DNA of 64,000 nucleotides from Argopecten irradians (taxonomy: Eukaryota; Mollusca; Bivalvia; Pectinida; Pectinidae), in the NCBI RefSeq assembly GCF_041381155.1, contig NC_091139.1, forward strand, positions 5,642,383 to 5,706,382, written 5' to 3'. Position numbers and translations under genes: made by a program. The notes under the pieces were generated by a model. The model was not told where the DNA came from. It saw nothing but the letters and a program-made list of their open reading frames with translations, and did not search any database. Positions 50,201 to 62,200 of the stretch are shown here, in pieces; the stretch's first letter is position 1; each line of letters opens with the position of its first letter.

Positions 50201-53200
50201 GTAAAAATAAGGACATATTTTGTCATAGTCCATATCTTATTTTTGTTATGAAATATTTAAATATTTGTTTAAATTACAGTTGTCTCCCTGATAGATCGAT
50301 TTTTATCATAAAATTTCCAAAGTTATGGAATATATGTTGAAATCATAGATGTCTCCCATGATATAGATATTTTTTATTATAACAATGCCAAAGTTATGGA
50401 ATATTTTTACATCGGATTCTATTGATGTCCTGTTGCTAGATCTCCAAAACCAATATGTTACCTCCTCATGTAGTTTCAAAATTCATTGTGTAGTTCCGTC
50501 CACTTACAGCCACCGGATATGTTGCCATTAGGTTTTAAATAAACACCGGATATGTTGCCATTTTGTTTTAAATAAACACCGGATATGTTGCCATTTTTTA
50601 AAAAAATAAACGCTGGATAGGCTGCCATTTGGTTTTAAATAAACACCGTATATGCTGCCATTTTGTTTTAAGTAATTACCGGATATTCTGCCATTTGGTT
50701 TTAAACATGCCGTAGATAAAGGCACCTGGTTAAAGGAAAGTTTCATTTGGTTTTAAACATCCCGTAGATAAGTCGTATGAACGTTGCATTCCGAAAACAT
50801 ATTGATTGTAGTTTGAGACTCACCTTTAACAGTAGTCAGGTATTGATCAGTGATCGAAGATTTTTCTTCAGAATGTTCCTTTATCATCAAAACTTGACAC
50901 ATTCAGTAATAAACATATCTAAATTTGAAGCTAAAATCTTAAAAAACCATCTAAATCAAATGGTGAGTTTCTTTGTAATTTTTATCGCTTTGGTAGATTT
51001 GAAAGAGATGGTTCATAAATAAATAGTTCTTTATTAAATGTTTTGCAAGACAAACAGAACGTCAAAGATAGCATGGCGAACATATCACAAACTTGACTAT
51101 TTTAAATTGTAGGAGTTCCCATCTGGTAATAAGTTTCCATGTGAGGAGGCAATGAAACCTGAAAACAAATCCAGAAATAGATGGAAAACTACATTCCCAT
51201 GTAAGTTCACCATAAAACAAACCAGGAAATAGATGGAAAACTACATTCCCATGTAAGTTCGCCTTAAAAACAATCCTAGAAAAAGATGGAAATCTACTTG
51301 CTCATGTAAGTTCACCTAAAACCCATACAAAGATCAAAAACTACATTCACATGTAAGTTCACCTTAAAAACAAATACAGAAATAGATGGAAAACTGCATT
51401 CCCACCTAAAGTTCACCTAAAATTATTATTTTTAACTTAATTTAAAAATTGTCGTTTTGAACAACTGGGCCCTGACGGTCTGTCTATTATACTGTAGTTA
51501 TTTATTAATACATTCTCAGGAAAAATCACGTTTGTGCTTTTGTAGAATGTTGTATACCGTAAAATATTTAACAAAATTAATTTATATTTAACTTCTAGAT
51601 GACCATTCCAGAGTGACACTAGAGGGAAATCAAAATTACATCAACGCCAACTACATCAGGGTAAGTACGACCGAAATAATCATTTTTATACGTGTTTTAA
51701 ATCAAAATGTTGTAAGTTGTTGATTCAGCCCATAAGAAAGTCATTCAAAGTAAACAGATCAACTGATTTGGATCGACAATAATTTTCTAAGATGAAAATC
51801 AAGAAATTGGATCTAACATTAACTCATTCACCCCTGAAAATCCATAATGGACTGGTCCAGTCTTTGTGTCAGAGGATTCTTAATGCGCCTTAAGGGGTAA
51901 ATTTGTTAATATATGATTCTAAACTGTTATGTGAATACTAGTAAAACGTAAGTGTTATGTGAATGAGTTTATGCACGATCCTGAATTATTATGTAAATAC
52001 GAGTAAAACGTAATTACTAGTATACCCAACAAACGTATTTTATCTCAATTGAATAATTGAATCCTAATTAGCTAATCTGCAGTCTGTCATTTCACTTCAA
52101 TCACTTGCTATATTCAATACACTCTACTTTTTTCAGAATTTGGATAAGACGAACGCCTATGTGGCAACTCAAGGTATTGTTAAATGTAGATGTATTGAAA
52201 ATATTGGTAATGTTTTCAAGTTTTTATGGTGGCCATTTATTTTTCATCCAAATTTGCTTCTTATTTTTTTGATAACTATTTCAGTAACTATTATTTCAGT
52301 AACCTATGTACTAAATGTAAATAAGGTCAATCACATTTCTATCCAAATGTGTAATCAACAAGTAACCTTTTTGTTTGTGAATTTCAGTGGATATTACGAA
52401 AAGTTTGCTAAGTTTAACTATTCTTACTTTGCATATTACAGACTTAGCTTCCTTGCGGGTAGGTATCCATTGTGTTGCGTCATTATTTTCTGAGCGCAAT
52501 TTACGCTCGCAAGCAATGACGTTTCAATCGATAGAGCTTTACCTACACACAATGACAGATAACTATATTATATACAAATACAAAATTTTATAGATACAGA
52601 TGGATAATGACATTGTTTATGTCTTTGTATGTTACCGCTGTATCACCCCTTCGGGAAGGTTTCAGTTGTGAAGAGATAGGTTTTTTTAACGAAACTCACC
52701 GAAAACCATGACATTATGACCGCAAACATAAAACGTTACAATCAATAACTACCCGCAAGGGCAGATAACTCTTAGATATAGCAAAACGGTATAGGTAAAC
52801 CAGTCTTGTTTTTATGCTTAAAATGACAAAAACTTTTGTAATGTTGAAGGTCCTTTAGCCAAAACCCTAGATGATTTCTGGAAGATGGTTTGGCAACTGA
52901 AGACAGGGAAGATAGTCATGTTGGCCCAATGTGTTGAAAAAGGAAAGGTTGTTATCTTCTTTTATTAAAGAAGTATTTTACTCTGATTTTTGTCGCACTT
53001 GATTTCCTACCAAACGACTGTTTACAGCGATTTGATTATTCCTTTATGGCCATAGAACTTTTCTTTGCCTTTAAACGAAATATCGTTGCTTTATTCCCAC
53101 AAGAAGCGAAATTTTGTACAGTATATCAATGCATATTTAAGTGACTTCTATTTTAGTAATTACAGTTTTGCATTTTTGTTTGAATTTTAAAAGCTTATGA

Positions 53201-56200
53201 AACATTTTGAAAATGAATATATTACTTCAAAACTTCAAATGCTAATGGAATATGTAAACAGAAACATTCTATTTCTGCATGTTACAGAGTTTATATTCTA
53301 TTGTTGGTAGTTATCAATTGCTGTTATCTCTTATTATGACAGTACAATGCTTACCCACACGTTTCAATTAATTGCAGAATAAAGTAGAGAAATACTGGCC
53401 TGATAGCGGATCTACAATAGAACATGGCGGTGTAAAGATCAGCGCCATATCTTCAGAGAATTACGCAGCCTACACAGTTAGAAAATTCAGAGTAGTAAAC
53501 GTAAGATTCAGTTGATAGATTTGGATTTATATGCATGCAATTTCAGGAACGGTATCAAACACGTAACAGACTAGTATCTATTTATAATGAAAGTTGATTT
53601 AAAAGCAAAACATAGGTTATATGGCATAAATTTTCTAGAAGCCATATAAAGAATTTATCAAAAGGCATGAAGATATAAAATATTTGTGATTGGTCAAGAT
53701 TAAGTAGAATTGAAATAAACATTCTAATATGTCATCAACAAACTGCAAAAATACTTACTCTATGAACCCTTAACTGTCTTTCCTTCAACAAAGGCAAAAT
53801 CAAATCAGATATTAATTATAAATGAACAATTCATTTTTGCTTGTTACGAGCATTTTCATTGGCTTAAAAATTTACTTTATCAGCCCATAAAGGAAAAAAT
53901 GGCGTCGCCGTTTGTAACGTCGCTTCTGATTGGCTGAGATGACGGCGTAATAATTTCATAGATAAAAGAGTCCCAAAATGAATTTTAAATGATGAAGAGA
54001 TTATCTTTAGTAAATTGAATTATAAGGATTAATTTGAATAGATTTTTTATGTTATGGAGATATAACACAAAAATCTGAGTATACTCCAATCATAAACCGC
54101 TTCGCGGTTTATTTAGGGTACACTCAGATTTTTGTGTTATATCTCCATAACATAAAAAATCTATTCCAGTTAATCCTTAAATACATTTTACTGCAGGAGA
54201 GTACGACGCGAGTGATCAAACAGTTCCATTTCACCAAATGGCCAGACCACGGAACACCTGACGTCATGCAATTTGTCCTTCTTCTGCTGCATGTCAGGTC
54301 GACCAATTCAAATTTGTCGGGGCCTATGATTGTCCACTGCAGGTAAGAATGTAAAATTATACTACAGGCATTACTTTTACTTTCTCCATATTCTGTCTTT
54401 GCACATTACATTGTTAGTTCCCTTGCTGGTAGGTATCCTTTGTGACGTCATTATTTTGTGATCGAAACTCATGTCGTTTTCTCTGAAAAGTATGACGTTA
54501 CGCTCGCAAACACATGACGTCACATTCAATACCTACCCGCAAGGGCAGATAACTCTGCAATATGCAAAGACGGCATAGAGCAGTTCAGGGTTGAAAAACA
54601 ACATTAGATAATTGGACCAGTCCATACAAATCACGAGTTTGTCGGCTAAATTGTTGTTTGGTATGTGGCATATTTTATAATGCTCAACTTGGTCTTTACT
54701 AGTAATTTGTTAATTAATTTTAACCAGTTTAAATAAATTGCGTTCATAGAGTTCACGGACCCTTAAATGGTATGGAGGTTAGGAGATAGAAAACGGATAT
54801 AAAAGAATAGTAAGGCATAGTATTTACCATTACAAATTGGTTTCCCTCACCAGAGCGGGGCGAGACCAAAGCAGAGTGCCGTGGATACTAACATTACATA
54901 TTACAAATTATGTAAAACCACTTTACCGACTGTAATACGTGTCCAATATTTTTAAAAGAAAATCTTAAATCAAGAAACATTTCCATTTTCATAGTTGATG
55001 TAACATCCTTTTAAGTATATTTGAAAGGAAGTCATATCCAGGGAATACAGATTTCCTACAGCTAATGAAATTACGTTAAAATATTTGTGTAGTAAAATCA
55101 GCCTTGAATCACAATTTCTTTGTCTCGCCCATCTTTCAGTGCAGGTGTCGGGCGTACAGGAACGTTCATTGCGTTAGATGTTTTGTTCGAAAGCGGGAGG
55201 CTCACGGGTAGGGTGGATCCTCCCGCCTATGTGCGGAGTTTGCGGGAGGATAGGATGGATATGGTTCAGAAAGAGGTAAAATTCACAGGCTAATACGCTA
55301 GATACAATGAACGATACCTATACTCTCTAACTTCTTGGTAATACGAATTTCAAAATTTGCAAAATGTATAGATATATAGCTGGCTGTTCAAAGATAACTG
55401 CTTTTCTAAAATGCGAAAAGAGTTGTGACTAGTGGAATAAGCTTAGACTATTAAATTTCTTTCAAAGAAAAGAATTGTACGATTTTGCATTTTGATTTGG
55501 TTTTTATACATATGGTTTATCATAGGATAAAAATAATGCACAGACAAATTTGATTAAGAACATACAGCTTTATGTAATACAATACAACAATATTGCAGTT
55601 TTAAAAAGTTTTGGAACATAAATCAAGAAAAGTAGACTTCCTTACCATTTTATGTTAAAAAAAGGTAATAGAATATTCAATTTAACTGCCCAACAAAATA
55701 ATAACCTTTAAAAAGATTTCAAACCTCCTTGGAGGCATTCAAATGTGTTCTTGAAAGATGAAAATGTTTAGGAGATGAATTGTTTTCACTAACATCACAA
55801 ACTTAATGTATTCCTACATGCTTAAGCGTAAAAGTATGCGTATGTTTTTGAGAATTTTAGAATTATCATATTATCTAAAACTAAGGAAAAATTAAATCAA
55901 TATATCTCATTAATTAATTTTATTTTCTATCAATTTAGTCCCAGTACGTTTTCATTTACCGAGCTCTCGTGGAACTTTTCCTCATTGACAACACTTATCA
56001 ATCGGCTGGAGACTTCGATTCTAAATGTTTAAAATCACCACGCTTAGTTCAGGAATATAAGGCAAGTATTAATGATTGAATTGATTAAACAGTTGAACAC
56101 TATTCTGAATTTTAAATAAAGACAGGATTTGAAACAAATTTACGCAATCGAATAATAAAGAACATATAAATCCTACTGGGTGTATTTTTTTAAAAGATAT

Positions 56201-59200
56201 AATTGCATAGTAGTCAATTTTCTTTGGAATTATAATTTTCACGATAACATAAGATAAAGGTGTAGTCTTAAATATATTATCTGCGAAATAATTAGAAATT
56301 GAAAAATGATATATAGTTTCACATCCATATCGCGAAATTAAGATTCGCTAATTTTTTCTCGTTTTCCCGTCTTTAGTCGAAATCGCGAGATTTTCGAAAC
56401 ACGAAAACAACCAGCTATACAGTAACTAAGGTAACTGTTGCTATGCCTACCATTTTATAATTTAAGGATCTTGCTTCATCGTCGATCTTGTCATTGTTCT
56501 ACTTATATATTGATATGTAAAAAGATGCAAATTAACAGCAGCTATTTCAATTTTGTATTTAACAGAAGCTTAATGTTAACCGTCCAACAATATCCAAAAA
56601 AGACCTGAACGATGGGCAGACGTCGGAAAACCAAAGCAAGAACAGAGACCAAAAGATAATACCTGGTAAATCTATACTTCTATCTGGTTACGTACCACGC
56701 GACGTTTGTACTCGCACAACTTCGCCAAATATAAAGGTTTCCATGGAAACAGATATTGTGATTTTACTGTCCGACTTTCGGCTTAATTTATAGAATAAAT
56801 CATTCTTGAATACATGTATCAATAAAACGGTTAAATATGGTCTCGAGCTTACGAGGGCAAAATTGAAATTGGGCAAAAATATATTTTAACAAGTATGTCT
56901 TTGCTTATTAGAGTTACCTCCCGTGTGGATTAGTATCGATTGTAACGTCATGTTTTTGTTAGCGAAATCCATGTCGTCTTCATTGAATGTTGAATGCTAC
57001 GCTCTCAAACACATGGCGTGAGGAACAATAACTGTAAATATGGGAAAGTGTTACGACAAGTACCCTTACCGTGATAGATACTTTCTCTTCTGGAACATTT
57101 GGTTCTTTCGCCTTGTACCTATTATCTATAATTTGTTGATAAACGCTCGGCTTCGTCGTATTTTGTTTAAGTATAACACGGATATACTTCGTTATAAACA
57201 CATTTCGTTATATACTAATGTTGCAGACATTATACATGAACCTTGGCTACTTTATCATTATGAATTCGTTGTAAGCGAGTTTTACTGTATATTGTCTTAT
57301 TGTTTGTATTCATGAGTAATACTAAGTAAATACCGTATCTACACATCGATTCATCCTGTTATAGCCTATAATAGCTTTTGGTCTCATTGAAAATTGATAT
57401 AATAACCGATTGAATAACGAAACAATCTACCAAGCTTCTGACTAAGGTGTTTTGTGTTATCATTACTTTAGGAACCTAAGTCCTGTTGTATGACGCGTTG
57501 AAGGCAGATCTTTAAAATTGCTATTTTCAAATGGTTTGTTTTTTCAATTCTTTGTAGGTCGCCCATACCGCCCTTTACTGACATCCCATGCTGCAAACAA
57601 GACAGATTATATCAATGCAGTGTTTTTACCGGTAAAGTATCAGTAAAACGTAATCATCGGCAACACAGTGGTCGGATTTTGTTGTAAACTGCAAATTCGC
57701 AAATATCAAAGAATAGACCTACTGTTGTTTCAATAATATTCTCACCTCTTAATACAATGTAACTATCCCCCATCTTTCAAAATAAATGGTGGGGGGGGCA
57801 AAAAAAACCCAACATTTTATTCATTTACATCACTATCACTGACATATTCAACATTTAATTCTTTCCACAACCTATTAATTAATCCACTTCCGTTCAACAC
57901 AAATAGCTACTATGTATATATATATATTTTTTTTATAATTTATTTTTTATTTCATTTTCATGTGCAATATACCACATAATAAATAAATTCTTGCATTCTT
58001 ATTCACATTCAATATCCCTATCACGCTCATTCTCAAAACATCTTACTCATATCATCATCATCATCATCACATCATCAATCGTCACCATCATCACAACAAC
58101 ATCGTTCCATGATTTTCATCATCATCATCATCATCATTATCACAACCATAATCTATCTCATCATCATAACATCATCTTCATCATCAATACCACCATCATC
58201 TTTATCATCATCAACATAATTATTATCATCAACATCTTCATCTTCATCATCAATATTCATCATCACATCGTCTTTATTATCTCATCATACTGTCAATTAT
58301 CACACTTCATACTTTCATCTTATATTAATCATTCAAGAACAATCACACTATTCCGTCCACACATAAAAAGAAGCATACATAATCATATATTCTCTTCTCT
58401 CATACTATCTTTCACTCATGAAGACGGTTATTAGTAAGGTGATAATAGTAAATTAGGTGTAAGTTAAGCCATATAGTATATATATATATTGATAGAGGTA
58501 TATTGCACTTATAAGTAGAGCAGAAAGAAAAGAAAGGAAAGTATAGTCAGGAGGTAAGATAAAGATTTAGAAAGGAGGAAGGTAGGCTAGCAGAATTGTG
58601 GTATTCGGCCATGTCAAAAACAATCTTAAATACTTAATTATATGTACATTAATGTCTTTAAAAAATCTTAATAAGTCAGCAGAATATATAATAAAAGAAC
58701 ACTGAAACAGGCTTTAAGAGAAATCAATAAGTTTTTTCCACTTACTCCACTCTGTATCAAATTTTTCCTTTTTTCCTTTTCCAATAGGAATATATTATAA
58801 TGGTCTATTATTGTATTAATTAAAGAATTTAAATGTATTGAATTATGAAAGCATCTCATCCTATAAATATATTGTTTAATAATAATAATAATTTCATTAT
58901 CAACCCTATTTATTGATGGATGATTATCAGAGATCAACCCAAATAGAAATGACTTTTTATTTACAGCAAAGGGAATTAATAAAGCCTGTAAGAATATTTC
59001 AAAACTTTGTAGTAATGACTGTACCTCAATACATTCCCATAAAATATGTATAATAGTTTATCTTTCAGAATTACACAGTATACAAACAGGGGAGGTAACC
59101 AGACCAATTTTGAATAAAAAAGAATTTGTTGTTAAAAAATGATGAGCCACTCGGAACTGAAACCACTGAAGCTTTGTATTTTTTGTGACCTGGAAAGGGA

Positions 59201-62200
59201 TTTTATATATATTTGTCCAATCAGTATCATTCAAATCATCAAATATCAAGGTCCATTTTCTTTTACTAGATGGTGTTGTGTTATTTTTCATAAGCTTTTT
59301 GTAAAATATCTTTGAGCCTTTCATTTTTGGACACTCGAAAAATGATTTTAAATTTGATGGTATAAAGGGACAGACAATTCTATAATTACTCAAATCCAAA
59401 CCTAAAATGACCTTCTTATTGGCTGATGTAGAGTTGTAATATTGCAAAAGGTTTGTCACAATCTGGTATTTCTGTGAGAATTCATTTAAAGAATAAAAAG
59501 ATCCTGTGGATATATCTTTCATTACATCAAAAATATTAACAACGCCTTTTTTATACCAATATTTATAAAAAATAGTTTCCCCCCCCAATACATATCTTTT
59601 TGTTATACCAGAGTGGTATTTCCCAAACTGACTCATTGTTCTCCATCTTTTCCTGTTGTTGGTTAAGTCTATGCCATGATCTTAAGACGTCCCTCCAAAA
59701 CTGGTTTTTACATTTGTTTATACATAAATAAATATATTCGCTACCACAGTTGGCCAATAAATCAATATCAATATAAGTTTTCAAAATAGATTGCCATTTT
59801 TCATTGGTTTGGAATAGTCTCCTTATCCAATTCAATTTTAGCGAGCAAATAAAAATTAAGTGTCAATAATTATCATTTTCAAGCCTCCATTCATGTAATT
59901 TTGAACCACAACATCTCTCTAAATTTTATCTGACCCACCATTCCATAAGAAATGAAACAAAATTGAGTTTAGATTCTTCAGAAAAAGTTCGTTTGGATTT
60001 GGAAGCGAAATAAGATGATGATGAAGTTGCGATACAAGCAATGACTTAATTATATGAATTCTGGCTATTGGGGTCAGAGACCTTCTACTCCAAGTTTTGA
60101 TCAGAGACTTAAGTTTAATTAATTTTTTATCAAAGTTCAACTTTGGAATTACTATATATATTTTTAATTTTCAGCAAAGCTGGAAAGTTTTGATTTAATA
60201 AAATACGAATTATCTTAATTTATACTCCAGGTCTCTTCGCGTTACCAAATAGCTATAACATATTTATGACATTGTTATTCATCGAATGCATTAACTCCGA
60301 TATCACTTTTTGTTATCAGAGATAAAGTATCGGAGTAACATTGATAAGACTTCCAGTGTCACTGATTATCTTCCTTGACTGTCAATGTCATTGATTATCT
60401 CCCTTGCCTATCAATGTCATTGATTACCTCCCTTGACTACCAATTATATTGATTTACCTCCATCGTATTTCAAATCTAGTTATCACCCTTATTTTCAATG
60501 ATATTAATTCATCTCCCTTGACTATCAATGTTGTTGCTTATCTCCCTTGACTATCAATGTCATTGAAATATTTATCTCCGTTGTATTAACAATCTAATTT
60601 TCTCCCTTGATTATCATCGACATTGATTTATTTCCCTTAATTATATATGCCATTGTTTATCTCCATTGACTATCACCGTCATCGATTTATATCCATTGAC
60701 TATCAATGTCATTGATTAATCTCCCTTGCATTACAGATATAGTTATCTCCCTTGAATATCAATATCATAGAATAATCTCCCTTGTATTACAGAGCGTCCA
60801 GACTTGTAATGGATACCTAGCTACTCAGTGGCCACTCCCGGACACAGTTGATGATTTCTGGGCGATGATCTACGATTACAAGTCCACAGCGATAGTGATC
60901 CTGGACAGCGATGACGACATCAATGTTAGTATCTATCAACATTCCAAAAAAAAAATAATGAAATATTTTATCGATACAATGAAGATTTTCCTTCATGTAA
61001 TTTATACATGTTAATAATATGTCGTTTGAAATCATCTGATGACAAAACTGTGACTCCCATCAATATTTGCTCAATCGTTAATAATTTACTCAGATCTTAA
61101 AATGTAATAACATCGATTTTTAATACTGATCACGAAATATTTTATGTTCACGGATAATTAAACTAAAAAAACTACTTTACCCACTATGTTTTGGTATTTC
61201 GAAACTCAGGGGTAACAATTTGAGCAATGTTTTATGAAATTCAATGTGTATTTTATAAAATGAAATGTGCGATACATTTCTGTTGGTTTAACGTAGGACC
61301 CAGATCTGGTTCCATCACAAGTGGATTCAGAGTTGACGATAGGAAACTTCACTGTGTATATCAAGGACAGTACTCGTGTGGAAGGCTCACTCTCAGTCGT
61401 AGAAGTCTTCCTGTCTAAAGCAGTAAGTCTAATTTTATTCTATGCAGGTGATATAACATGTATACAGGTGATTATACAGGTGAAAATACAGGTATACAGA
61501 TGATGATACAGGTATATAGGCGATGATACAGGTATACAGATAATGATATAGATATACAGGTGATGATACAGGTATATAGGTGATGAAACAAGTATAAAGA
61601 TGATGATACAGGTATACAGATAATGATATAGGTATACAGGTGATGATACAGGTATACAGGTGATGATAGAGATATACAGGTGATGATATAGGTATACAGG
61701 TGATGATACAGGTATACAGATGATTATAAGGTGATGATAGAGATATACAGGTGATGATATAGGTATACAGGTGATGAAATAGGTATACAGGTGATGATAC
61801 AGGTATACAGATGATGATATAGGTATACAGGTGATGATACAGGTATATAGGTGATGATACAGGTATATAGATGATGATTCAGGCATACAAATAATGATAC
61901 AGGTATACAGATGATGATACACGTATACAGGTGATGATACAGGTATAAAGGTGGTGATACATGTATACAGGTGATGATACAGGTATAAAGGTGGTGATAC
62001 AGGTATACATGTGACGTAACAGGCATATAGGTAATGCTACAGGAATACAGGTATGAGGTTAAATCGGGTAGACACTATTTGGTTCAGTTGGTTGAATGGT
62101 TGTGTCTTTAAGAGCTAAAGCAATATTTATTGATTTCAATTCTTGATATCCATTTAACCTGTGTATTAGATTACTAATAATGTCGAAAGGAAGTTATTAA

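Noticed and set aside
50528..50746. Minus-strand open frame with periodic NG-S-Y-KPNGS-like residues
   Set aside because: Caused by the six-copy 33-bp intronic repeat at 50511-50706.
57991..58434. Histidine/isoleucine-rich open frame
   Set aside because: Produced by CAT/ATC trinucleotide repeats inside an intron of gene 2.
61440..62026. Periodic Tyr/His-rich minus-strand open frames
   Set aside because: Produced by the 20-bp minisatellite; period and composition follow the repeat.
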